From the NCBI GenBank assembly GCA_041394885.1, contig JAWKHI010000007.1:124001-188000 (forward strand): a DNA stretch of 64,000 nt, given 5' to 3'. A model generated the notes under the pieces. The model was given only the letters and a program-made list of their open reading frames with translations, did no database searches and was not told where the DNA came from. A program made the position numbers and the translations under genes. This document shows positions 27,101 to 34,630 of the stretch, piece after piece (positions within the stretch are counted from its first letter, which is position 1; every line of letters begins with the position of its first letter). This DNA is from DSOI01 sp041394885 (lineage in GTDB: Bacteria; Acidobacteriota; Terriglobia; Bryobacterales; Bryobacteraceae).

Positions 27101-27866
27101 CAGCCTGGCGCTTGAGGGAGTTGGCCTGACGACCGACCTCTTCGAGTATGTCGAAGACGCGGGAGAGGTTCTGCTTGGCGTTTTCGAGCTTGGCTTCCGA
27201 GAGACGGCGCTTGGTTTTGAACTTGCCGATGCCGGCGGCTTCTTCGATGACGGCGCGGCGGTCATGGGGCTTGGAGCTGAGCAACTGGCCGATACGGCCC
27301 TGTTCGATGATGGCGTAGCTTTCGGGTCCGAGGCCGGTGCCCATGAACAGGTCCTGTATATCGCGGAGGCGTGCGAGGCGGCCATCGATGAGATATTCGC
27401 TATTGCCGTCGCGATAGAGGCGGCGGGTGATGGTGACATCATGCGGCGCATTGGATGTCTTCCCATTTTTGTTGACACCGTTAGGCTTATGACCATTGCC
27501 ATTGACGTGGGGCTCGCCGTCGGCGTCAGGCGACACTTCGATGACCTGAGCGGCGGCGGCCTGAGCGCGTTCCGCCATTTGACCGAAGAGCTTGCCGTCG
27601 GGATCGGAAAGCGTCATGGTGACCTGCGCCATGCTGAGTGGCTTTCGATCTCGTGTGCCGGCGAAGATCACGTCTTCCATGCGGACGCCGCGGAGGCTCT
27701 TGGCGGACTGCTCGCCGAGGACCCAGCTGATGGCGTCGCTGAGGTTCGACTTGCCACAGCCGTTGGGGCCGACGACGGCGGCGATGCCGACGCCGTTGAA
27801 CCGCATTTCAGTGCGGTCACAAAACGATTTGAAGCCCTGAATTTCTACGCGCTTGAGGTGCAACAC
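24108..27866 (-). CDS. smc: Chromosome segregation ATPase SMC
   Basis: 1252 residues, normal for bacterial SMC. The start is GTG 27866 (reads MLHLKRVEIQGFKSF). Walker A is GPNGCGKS at 33-40, the signature is LLSGGEKALTALSLL near the C-terminus, and Walker B is PFCILDEVDAPLDEPN. Two long coiled coils flank a hinge (about residues 540-680, LKPLGVLADFVEVD onward). The head has a short Asn/Gly/Lys-rich insertion (GHKPNGVNKNGKTSN, around residue 125) absent from most SMCs, a surface loop I would treat as neutral. SMC with ScpA/ScpB (here at 55951-57720) condenses the chromosome; in this genome smc is over 27 kb from scpAB. Confidence 0.97.
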   Translation of the reverse strand: MLHLKRVEIQGFKSFCDRTEMRFNGVGIAAVVGPNGCGKSNLSDAISWVLGEQSAKSLRGVRMEDVIFAGTRDRKPLSMAQVTMTLSDPDGKLFGQMAERAQAAAAQVIEVSPDADGEPHVNGNGHKPNGVNKNGKTSNAPHDVTITRRLYRDGNSEYLIDGRLARLRDIQDLFMGTGLGPESYAIIEQGRIGQLLSSKPHDRRAVIEEAAGIGKFKTKRRLSEAKLENAKQNLSRVFDILEEVGRQANSLKRQAAKAKRYQELHEELVVQLRLMLAGKYHVLERETTKIALELNKANSEYQTLASQVAEKERQQHQFLEEGYAVEAELTATREKLSQLRLESERTRGRIDSQGREIASIESRVTQGETEAQTLELRLAQLAEEVQAHAARLGELEQQGEESRARLDEKARQRDALQTGLRERQQAIESGRQAALRMLGEVSSLKNQLAQMEGYFQSLDRDRARLQREEQMAAADLERLELSKKEISDQLASRQTELESLGDRRRRIEDDLQSRKNSANETRRALDAARHEASRLKARKDSLEEILSHRAYTTESVKRLFTAFEHGQTHDLKPLGVLADFVEVDAAHEKAAEEFLHEELEYVLVKSWEQAEAGIDLMRTDLDGRASFLVHPEPGDPYAAAPANEPAIGPETGIVARLSDVLRLTNGLTQAPATLLPRLARCFVAEDRGAAQRLARHYPDFYFLLPDGVCYHGHAVSGGRKTGSGPLALKRELRELNSQWKTRQAELEATTTRLEELEIGIAALSQELEQVRGQQQGEERQVLALDHEVRRVSEEFSRANSRISVSRLELDRLTKEGERAEQQRADNLRLVEEKEVARAAQEESLGEARSLFEDLQHQVAGLAEEHSVLRVEMAELEERRRSERNAQLRLEAQVGELTRRRAEIASMIENLGAARARLLADNVGLDETFARLSGEIEKTEILVAEYARQEQASRERLAAMEEELKVARGEAQSLQERRSQIELSLVERRAERKYLDETCHKELKIPLEELASAEPAEMDEIALVEAEEKYQALKTKIENLGPVNADALQEYEEAQQRYDFLNTQRQDLLDSIRDTEKAIQEIDVESRRRFADAFGVINRNFSETFTKLFGGGMAEMRLTDETNLNDSGIDIVASPPGKRLQNVLLLSGGEKALTALSLLMAIFRYTPSPFCILDEVDAPLDEPNIQRLMGLLKEMSDQTQFVIITHAKRTMEAAQSLYGVTMQEPGVSRLVSVRFGAQPVPGGAQPQVLAARA

Positions 27867-27868
27867 GG

Positions 27869-27918
27869 GGTTCTTTGGAACCTCCCGGAAGAGAGTGTTT
27901 AGCCGGTCGAAACCGGCT
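27869..27918 (-). promoter_or_regulatory. Two hairpins in the smc leader
   Basis: On the minus strand a 7-bp hairpin with a UUCG loop (27901-27918) is followed by a smaller one, GGTTC-CAAA-GAACC, between a good GGGAGG and the GTG start of smc. The second would shorten the effective distance from ribosome site to start codon. The first may instead end transcription from the upstream gene, but no T-tract follows. Confidence 0.3.
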
Positions 27919-28027
27919 CGGGGGAGTGATCACCATAGTACCCTGGGCGAACGGGAAAGTAAAGCATGTCCACCACATCAGACTGTACATCTTGAAGAAA
28001 TACTACAACCAGTAGTGCCCCCGTTGC

Positions 28028-29488
28028 CTACTCGACCCCAAGGTACGGGTTGTAGGTGTACTCGAGCGAGGGTGCTTCCCCGGGCGGGAATGTGACATCG
28101 CGGCTGACGGCGTAGGCGGGATCGAGGCCCCATTGGCCGGTATTGAGGACGTTCTTCTTGCGGGTGTTGTTGTCGTGCCAACCCCAAAAGGGTTTTGCTT
28201 TATTGGAGGACTGCTTGCGGCCGAGAAAAGTGCTGCCGATCCGGGCGCGGTTGCCGGCGGGCCGTCCGCCGAAGGGCTGGTAGACGTAGTATTCGTCGAA
28301 GGTCTTTTGGTCCCACTGGCCTTCGACGGCCTTGGCCCACCACTGGTCTTTGATGGAGAGTAGCTCGTAGCCGACATTGCGGTCATTGGCGTGGCGCGGC
28401 CGTTCAGCTACTCCTTTATATATAAACGTTATCCCTGTGCCAGACTTGAAGTTATCGTCGGCCTTGGAATACGTGGAATGAGAGCTGGCGGAACCCTGAA
28501 TGCCGTGCCCGCCGGACTCGATGAAGACGATGGGGTGATGGTCCGCGTAGAACTCGATAGGACCGTCGATATTGTGAACACCGCCACGGATCCGATTGTC
28601 GGCGACCCAGGAGTAGACGTTGTTGTGGGCCAGGGTTTCCATGACTTCGATTTTGCCGAACTCGGAGCCATCCTTGCGGATGGTGAGAATGAGCCCTTCG
28701 TTGTCGTTTTCGTGGCAGGATCCGGCCACGCATTTGTCGGAGTAGTCGCGGGGGTGGAAGACGTTGTAGATGAGGAACCAGTGGGAGGCGGTTTCGACGG
28801 CGGCGTAGTGGACGTAGGCTTGGGAGGAACCTTTGTCGAGATTGTCCCAGTTGTTGTCGCCGGCCCAATCATTGTCATAGTCGAACCGGGCTGGCATATC
28901 GGACTTGGGCTGCCACCAGGTTTCCTGGGCCAGCATAGGCGCCCAGAACTCGGCGATTTTGCGATAGGGGTCAAGCGAAGGGGGTTCGGGGCCGAAGTTA
29001 GCCTGTTCGGCGGGCCGGTTGGATGGGGCGCCGGGATCAACTTCGACGGTGAGGCGTGCGGTCTTGTTGTCGACGGTCGCCTCGACTTCGTATTTGCCGG
29101 GCGCCTCGGGGGCGGTGTAGGTGAAGGCGTCCTGAAGGACATAGTCCTTGGTGATCATCCCGAAGATGCTACCGAAGCGCGAGGAGCTTTCCTGGTAGAA
29201 GCTTTCGCCGTCTGTGCCCTGGAATTTGAAAGGTTTCGAGACCCAGCCGCCGTTGGGACTGATGACGGTCATTTGGGCGTTGCCACGTTGTAGGCGGACG
29301 GTGTCGGCGCCGCCATCGGCTTTGGACACCGAGCCGTAGGCGCGTACCTGGAGGACGAGATTCTCGAAGGGACGCACGCGGGCGGGGCTGGGATCGGAGT
29401 GGATCCGCACCTCCGATACGGGAAGTTGGGCGAAGGCGATTCCAGAGAGGAGGGCGAAGAGGGCACACGTGTTCCGCATGACCTTCAT
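28028..29488 (-). CDS. Secreted protein of unknown function
   Basis: About 486 residues. An in-frame ATG at 29479 is an alternative start. A signal peptide (MRNTCALFALLSGIAFA) is clear. The middle has a beta-rich region (YEVEATVDNKTARLTVEVD) and a distinctive block with ASHWFLIYNVFHPRDY, CHENDNEGLILTIRKDG and HNNVYSW. This His/Asn/Asp-rich core recalls Vps62-type or NPP1-like secreted folds, a weak impression only. The product is about the size of a secreted enzyme. It is separated from smc by 161 nt with two hairpins. Not recognised. Confidence 0.6.
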   Translation of the reverse strand: MKVMRNTCALFALLSGIAFAQLPVSEVRIHSDPSPARVRPFENLVLQVRAYGSVSKADGGADTVRLQRGNAQMTVISPNGGWVSKPFKFQGTDGESFYQESSSRFGSIFGMITKDYVLQDAFTYTAPEAPGKYEVEATVDNKTARLTVEVDPGAPSNRPAEQANFGPEPPSLDPYRKIAEFWAPMLAQETWWQPKSDMPARFDYDNDWAGDNNWDNLDKGSSQAYVHYAAVETASHWFLIYNVFHPRDYSDKCVAGSCHENDNEGLILTIRKDGSEFGKIEVMETLAHNNVYSWVADNRIRGGVHNIDGPIEFYADHHPIVFIESGGHGIQGSASSHSTYSKADDNFKSGTGITFIYKGVAERPRHANDRNVGYELLSIKDQWWAKAVEGQWDQKTFDEYYVYQPFGGRPAGNRARIGSTFLGRKQSSNKAKPFWGWHDNNTRKKNVLNTGQWGLDPAYAVSRDVTFPPGEAPSLEYTYNPYLGVE

Positions 29489-29613
29489 TGTGGAATGAAC
29501 GATGCGTAGCTGCAAGCCTCCACAGACGGGTTGGAAGTGGCGGATCGGCGTTTCACGTGGAAGGTTGTGCGGCCTGGCTTGGGCAATACAAGATTTGGGG
29601 GGCCGGTTCCAAA

Positions 29614-29642
29614 TTGACTAGCAAGTTAGCGCCTGCTATGCT
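29614..29642 (+). promoter_or_regulatory. Sigma70-like promoter of the tetR-RND operon
   Basis: TTGACT (29614-29619) and TATGCT (29637-29642) are exactly 17 nt apart, 37 nt before the ATG of tetR. This is the best core promoter match I found in the window. Confidence 0.65.
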
Positions 29643-29675
29643 AGTGATCGCTAGCCTAGTAGACACTAGCAAGAT
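29616..29675 (+). promoter_or_regulatory. Cluster of CTAG-containing repeats, probable TetR operator
   Basis: Five CTAG tetramers occur in 52 bp (29618, 29641, 29651, 29656, 29666), normally a rare word in bacterial DNA. CTAGCAAG is repeated directly (29618 and 29666), and CTAGTGATCGCTAG (29641-29654) is near-palindromic. The array overlaps and follows the -10, as expected for an autorepressor binding site. The binding protein is presumed to be the adjacent TetR. Confidence 0.6.
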
Positions 29676-29679
29676 ACGT

Positions 29680-30297
29680 ATGAGTGTAGTCACCAAACAT
29701 AGACTTCCGGCGGCGCAGCGGCGGGCGGCCATCGTGGATTCCGCAGTGGAGCTGTTTTCGAAGCACGGCTTCGGAGGCACGACGACGAAGCAACTAGCGG
29801 CGGAATGCCAAGTGAGCGAGCCGGTGCTTTACCAGCATTTCGCAACCAAGCGGGCCTTGTATGACGCGATCATTCAAGGAAACTGCGACGGAGAGGCGGC
29901 GCAGTTCATCGAACAGATGGAGCGTCTGAGCACGGGAGACGACAGCCGGGAGTTCTTCCGCACTCTGGCCGGCGCGCTTCTCGATTGGTATCTCGAAGAT
30001 CCCCGGTATGCGCGGCTGCTGTTGTTCAGCAGCCTGGAGGGGCACGAACTGTCCGAGATTTTTTACGAGCAGCGGGTCGCGATTTTCTACGAGTGGGTGA
30101 CGCGGCATATCGAACGGCAAATTGCAGCGGGCCGGATGAAGAACGTGGCTCCATTGCTCGCGGCACGAGCTTTCACGGGAATGGTGGTTCACCAGGGGAT
30201 GATCTTCGCGATTTACCAGCCGGGTGAATTGGCCGGAACCCGGGACCACGTGGTCACAACGATCGTCAATCTTTTTCTGGACGGTATCGAGGCATGA
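29680..30297 (+). CDS. TetR/AcrR family transcriptional repressor
   Basis: 205 residues from ATG 29680 (MSVVTKHRLPAAQRR); a longer in-frame reading upstream would cover the promoter. The DNA-binding helix-turn-helix is IVDSAVELFSKHGFGGTTTKQLAAECQVSEPVLYQHFATKRAL (split across about residues 20-60), typical TetR. The C-terminal ligand domain ends NLFLDGIEA. The stop overlaps the start of the adaptor gene by 4 nt (ATGA). It most likely represses this operon by binding the CTAG-rich region just upstream and is released by an exported compound. Confidence 0.93.
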   Translation: MSVVTKHRLPAAQRRAAIVDSAVELFSKHGFGGTTTKQLAAECQVSEPVLYQHFATKRALYDAIIQGNCDGEAAQFIEQMERLSTGDDSREFFRTLAGALLDWYLEDPRYARLLLFSSLEGHELSEIFYEQRVAIFYEWVTRHIERQIAAGRMKNVAPLLAARAFTGMVVHQGMIFAIYQPGELAGTRDHVVTTIVNLFLDGIEA

Positions 30298-31505
30298 ACG
30301 AAGCCATGAACAGAGCAATGCTCCTTGCGGCTGCGGCCGCGCTGATTTTCGCCGGATGCTCAGGCAGCGGGCCGGCGGCACAGATCAAGACGGAAGCGGC
30401 ATCCAAGCCGGCGCCGGTTGTGGTGACGACAGCGGCAGCAGAGCGAAAACCGGTGGATCGCGAGGTACACGCCACCGGCACGTTGTATCCGGACGAGACG
30501 GTGACGGTAAGCGCGGAAGTGGCGGGGCGGATCGCGGCGATCCGGACCGATTTCGGACAGAGGGTCAAGAAAGGCCAGGTGTTGGCGGAGTTGGACAAGA
30601 CAGAATTTCAACTTCAGGTTGACCGGGCGACGGCATCGCTCGCGCAGGCACTGGCGCGGCTCGGGCTGGGACCGGACCAGGAGAACGTGACACCGGAGAA
30701 TACGCCGGCGATCCGGAGCGCACGGTCACAGTATGAAGACGCACTCTCAAAATACGAAAGCGGAAAGAAGCTGGTGGCGTCGGGCGACATCGCGCGAGAG
30801 CGTTTCAACGAGCTCGAGCACGCCGTGAAGGGGCGTAAGGCAGCGGTAGAATCGGCCGAGTTCGAGATGGGCACGCTGCTGGCCAACATCCAGGCATTGA
30901 AGGCCGAGCGGGACCTAGCGATGAAGCGGCTTCGCGACGCGACGCTGCGGGCGCCGTTTGACGGCGAGGTCTCCGAGCGAATGATGTCGCCGGGCCAGTA
31001 CATCAAAGACAACACACCGATTTTGAAACTAGTGAAGACTTGGCCGCTGCGGCTGCGAATCAATGTGCCGGAGACAGCGGCGGCAGCGGTGCGTCCGGGA
31101 ACGCGGCTGGCGTTCACGACCGAGGCGGTTCCGGGGCACACATTTCAGGCGGTAGTGACGGAGTTGAATCCAGGCTTGAGCGAGGTGTCGCGCTCGTTGA
31201 CGGCGGAGGCGCGGATCACGGTGGGCGATGCGGCGCTGCGGCCGGGGATGTTCGCGGATGTGAGTCTGGTGGTGGCGCGCGGCGAGATGGTGACGGTGAT
31301 CCCCGATCAGGCCGTCGACACGGTGGCAGGACTCAGCAAGGCGTTCGTGATCCGGGATGGAAAAGCATCCGAGGTGCGGTTTCAGCCCGGGACACAGTTG
31401 GACGGCTGGACCGAGGTGTCGGGAGGAGTGATTCCAGAAGGCGCGGCGGTGGCGACGAGCAACCTGCCGCAACTCACCGACGGATTGTCCGTCGCCACGA
31501 GGTAG
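30294..31505 (+). CDS. RND efflux periplasmic adaptor (MFP), lipoprotein
   Basis: 403 residues. A lipoprotein signal ends LIFAGCSG (lipobox Cys about 22). Lipoyl-type half motifs surround a long coiled-coil hairpin: VTVSAEVAGRIAAIRTDFGQRVKKGQVLAELD, then ATLRAPFDGEVSERMMSPGQYI. Split in two for length: the first is about 67-98, the second about 220-241. The beta-barrel (RLRINVPE, then MFADVSLVVARGEMV) follows. It links the inner membrane pump to the TolC protein encoded downstream. ATGA overlap with tetR, 9 nt before the pump gene. Confidence 0.92.
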   Translation: MNEAMNRAMLLAAAAALIFAGCSGSGPAAQIKTEAASKPAPVVVTTAAAERKPVDREVHATGTLYPDETVTVSAEVAGRIAAIRTDFGQRVKKGQVLAELDKTEFQLQVDRATASLAQALARLGLGPDQENVTPENTPAIRSARSQYEDALSKYESGKKLVASGDIARERFNELEHAVKGRKAAVESAEFEMGTLLANIQALKAERDLAMKRLRDATLRAPFDGEVSERMMSPGQYIKDNTPILKLVKTWPLRLRINVPETAAAAVRPGTRLAFTTEAVPGHTFQAVVTELNPGLSEVSRSLTAEARITVGDAALRPGMFADVSLVVARGEMVTVIPDQAVDTVAGLSKAFVIRDGKASEVRFQPGTQLDGWTEVSGGVIPEGAAVATSNLPQLTDGLSVATR

Positions 31506-31514
31506 CAACCAGCC

Positions 31515-34500
31515 ATGCAAAAACTCGCACGAATCTGCGTAGAGCGGCCGGTGTTCGCCACCATGCTGGTTCTGTTTCTGGTGGTGCTGGGGCTCGACTC
31601 GTACCGGAAACTGGGAGTGGACTTCTTCCCCAAAGTAGAATTCCCGATGGTGACAATCACGACGACGCTGCGCGGCGCGGCGCCGGAGGAAGTGGAATCG
31701 CAGGTCACCAAGCGGATCGAGGAGGCAGTGAACACGGTGAGCGGCATCGACGATCTTTCGTCGGTGTCGGCGGAAGGCACGTCGCTGGTGACGGTGCAGT
31801 TCGTGCTCGAAAAGGATCCGGACGTGGCGGCGCAGGAGATCCGGGATAAAGTGGCGCGCATCGTTGGGCAGCTTCCGGAAGACGCGGACCCACCAGTGGT
31901 GGACAAGCTGGCAACCGACGCATCGCCGGTGTTGAATCTGGTGGTATCGAGCCCGCGCGATCTGCGCGAGACGACGAAGCTGGTGGACGACCGGATCAAG
32001 AAGAATTTGGAGTCGCTACCGGGAGTGGGCCAAGTGCGTTTTCTCGGGGAGCGGATCCGGCAGATCCAGGTGAACCTGGACCCGAGCCGGATGTTCGCCT
32101 ACTTTTTGAACGTGGACCAGATCCGAACGGCGCTGGCCACGCAAAACGTGGAGATCCCGGGCGGACGGGTGCAGCAGGGATCGGTGGAGACGTCGATCCG
32201 GACGCTGGGCCGGATCGAGAAGCCATCGGATTTCGGCAAGGTGATCGTGGGAACGCGGAACGGGTCCCCGGTGCGGTTGAGCGATGTGGCGGAGGTGGTG
32301 GACGGGTACGAAGAGCCCCGGTCGTTGGCGCGGCTGGATGGTAAGCCGGCGGTGGTGCTCGAGATCCGCAAGCAGGCGGGTACGAACACGCTGGCGGTGA
32401 TCAACGCGGTGAAGGGGCGGGTGGATGAACTGAAGCCGCTGCTGCCGGGCGATTTCGAATTCGCCTATACGCGGGACCAATCCTTATTCATCGACGAAGC
32501 GTTTCACGCGGTGCAGGAGCATCTGGTGCTGGGCGGCGTGCTGGCGGGGCTGATCGTGCTGCTGTTCATGCGCAACTGGCGTTCGACGCTGATTGCGGCG
32601 GTGGCGATTCCGACCTCGATCATCGCGACGTACACGCTGATGTACATGATGGACTTCACGCTGAACCAGATTACGATGTTGGGCCTGGTGCTGATGGTGG
32701 GCATCGTGATCGATGACGCCATCGTGGTGTTGGAGAACGTGTTCCGGTTCATGGAAGAAAAGGGGATGGGTCCGGTGGAGGCGGCGATCGAGGGGACGCG
32801 GGACATCGGGCTGGCGGTGATGGCGACGACGCTGAGCTTGATTATCATCTTTCTCCCGGTGGCGTTCATGGAAGGGATCGTGGGCAAGTTCATGTCGAGC
32901 TTCGGTTTCACGGCGGCGTTCGCGGTGGGGGTGAGTTTACTGGTGAGTTTCACGCTGACGCCGATGCTGTGTTCGCGGTTCCTGCGGATTGCACCGGGCG
33001 GCGGACATTCAACGAAAGAAACGTGGTTGTACAAGGCGTTCGCAGTACCTTACCGGGCGATGCTCGAATGGTCCATGCGCCACCGGTGGGCGATTGTGAC
33101 GTTGTGCGGGCTGGTGATGCTGTCGACGGGGCCGATCTTTTCACGGATCGGAAAATCGTTCCTACCCACCGACGATCAGAGCGAGTTCGAGGTGACGGTG
33201 AAGATGCCTCCGGGGAGTTCGCTCGAGGGCACCGAGAAGGTGATGGCGAAAGTGGAAGCGGAGTTGAAGCAGGTGCCGGGTGTGCGGAATCTGCTGACAA
33301 CGATCGGAGCCGACATCCGGCGCCAGGTGGACCGTGGGTCCGTGATCGTGGAACTGGTGCAGCCGGAGGAACGCAAACAGAGCCAGGACGAGCTGATGAC
33401 GGAATCGCGGCAACGTCTGGCGAAGATCGAAAACGCCGTGATCGGGGTGCAGTTGCCATCGCTGATTCAAGGCGCCGACAACCGGGAACTGATGTTCTTC
33501 ATCCAGGGCCCGGACCTGGAGCAGCTCGATAAGTACGCGCGAGCGATCAAGGAGAAGCTGGTGACGGTTCCCGGGCTGGTGGACTTCGACACCAATTACG
33601 AACCGGGGAAGCCCGAGTATCGCGTGGTGATCAACCGGGACAAGGCGGCGGACCTAAACGTGAGCGTATCGTCGATCGCGACGGCGGTGCGGACGCTGGT
33701 GGCGGGAGATCAACAGGCGACGACGTACCGGGAGGGCGACGACCGCTACGACGTACAGTTGCGGGTGAAGGAAGAATACCGGAATTCGCCGCGGGCGCTG
33801 GAGCGGTTGTATGTACCGTCGGCGACGCTGGGCAACGTTCCGATGGCGAATCTGGCGGCACTCCAGCCTTCGACGGGCCCGGCGCAGATCAACCGCTACA
33901 ACCGGCAGCGTCAGGTGCTGATGCTGGCCAATATCGCGCCGGGGCAATCGCTTTCCAATGTATTGGAGATCCTGGAGCAGACGGTTCGCGACCAGAACAT
34001 GCCGCTCGAGTACCGGACGGGAACGATCGGCCGGACCAAGGAATTCGGACGGGCGGCGAAGGCGTACCTGTTCGCGTTGATTCTCTCGATCGCACTGATG
34101 TACATGATTCTGGCGGCGCAGTTTGAGAGCTTCATCGATCCGGTGACGATTCTGTTGAGCCTGCCGCTATCGATACCGTTCGCGGTGATCTCCCTGATGT
34201 TGGCGAAAGAGAACTTCTCGATCATCTATAGTTCCGTGGGCATCCTGGTGTTGTTCGGGATCGTGAAAAAGAATTCGATTCTGCAGATCGATCACATCAA
34301 GAATCTGCGCCGCGAGGGCGTGGAGCGGCTGGAGGCGATCTATCAGGGCTGCGAGGACCGGCTGCGTCCGATTCTGATGACGACGGCGGCGCTGGTGGCG
34401 GGCATGATCCCGCTGGCGCTGGGGGGCGGAGCAGGATCGGGAAGCAGGCGCACGGTGGCGATCATGGTGATCGGCGGGCAGACGTTGTGCCTGCTGTTGA

Positions 34501-34625
34501 CACTGCTGGTGACACCGGTGGCGTATTCGCTGTTCGACGATCTGGTGCATCTGCCGCTGTGGTCGCGATTGGCAAGGCCGTTCCGCGGGCGGAGCGCGGG
34601 TCCGGCGGAAGTAACCGGAGACTGA
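31515..34625 (+). CDS. RND multidrug/solvent efflux transporter (AcrB/MexB-like)
   Basis: 1036 residues, the normal length for an RND pump. N-terminal helix MQKLARICVERPVFATMLVLFL, two large periplasmic loops, and 12 transmembrane helices expected. The AcrB-type core motif is QITMLGLVLMVGIVIDDAIVVLENVFRFME, and the segment GTRDIGLAVMATTLSLIIIFLPVAFM also belongs to the proton relay region. The C-terminal helix set has ILVLFGIVKKNSILQIDHI. Together with the adaptor and TolC-like gene it forms a complete tripartite pump. Substrate cannot be told; the TetR partner suggests a hydrophobic inducer. Confidence 0.95.
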   Translation: MQKLARICVERPVFATMLVLFLVVLGLDSYRKLGVDFFPKVEFPMVTITTTLRGAAPEEVESQVTKRIEEAVNTVSGIDDLSSVSAEGTSLVTVQFVLEKDPDVAAQEIRDKVARIVGQLPEDADPPVVDKLATDASPVLNLVVSSPRDLRETTKLVDDRIKKNLESLPGVGQVRFLGERIRQIQVNLDPSRMFAYFLNVDQIRTALATQNVEIPGGRVQQGSVETSIRTLGRIEKPSDFGKVIVGTRNGSPVRLSDVAEVVDGYEEPRSLARLDGKPAVVLEIRKQAGTNTLAVINAVKGRVDELKPLLPGDFEFAYTRDQSLFIDEAFHAVQEHLVLGGVLAGLIVLLFMRNWRSTLIAAVAIPTSIIATYTLMYMMDFTLNQITMLGLVLMVGIVIDDAIVVLENVFRFMEEKGMGPVEAAIEGTRDIGLAVMATTLSLIIIFLPVAFMEGIVGKFMSSFGFTAAFAVGVSLLVSFTLTPMLCSRFLRIAPGGGHSTKETWLYKAFAVPYRAMLEWSMRHRWAIVTLCGLVMLSTGPIFSRIGKSFLPTDDQSEFEVTVKMPPGSSLEGTEKVMAKVEAELKQVPGVRNLLTTIGADIRRQVDRGSVIVELVQPEERKQSQDELMTESRQRLAKIENAVIGVQLPSLIQGADNRELMFFIQGPDLEQLDKYARAIKEKLVTVPGLVDFDTNYEPGKPEYRVVINRDKAADLNVSVSSIATAVRTLVAGDQQATTYREGDDRYDVQLRVKEEYRNSPRALERLYVPSATLGNVPMANLAALQPSTGPAQINRYNRQRQVLMLANIAPGQSLSNVLEILEQTVRDQNMPLEYRTGTIGRTKEFGRAAKAYLFALILSIALMYMILAAQFESFIDPVTILLSLPLSIPFAVISLMLAKENFSIIYSSVGILVLFGIVKKNSILQIDHIKNLRREGVERLEAIYQGCEDRLRPILMTTAALVAGMIPLALGGGAGSGSRRTVAIMVIGGQTLCLLLTLLVTPVAYSLFDDLVHLPLWSRLARPFRGRSAGPAEVTGD

Positions 34626-34630
34626 ATCTC

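Noticed and set aside
24930..27902. Two long plus-strand open frames across smc
   Set aside because: They are antisense to SMC, whose ATPase motifs and length are correct; the antisense protein text is low-complexity.
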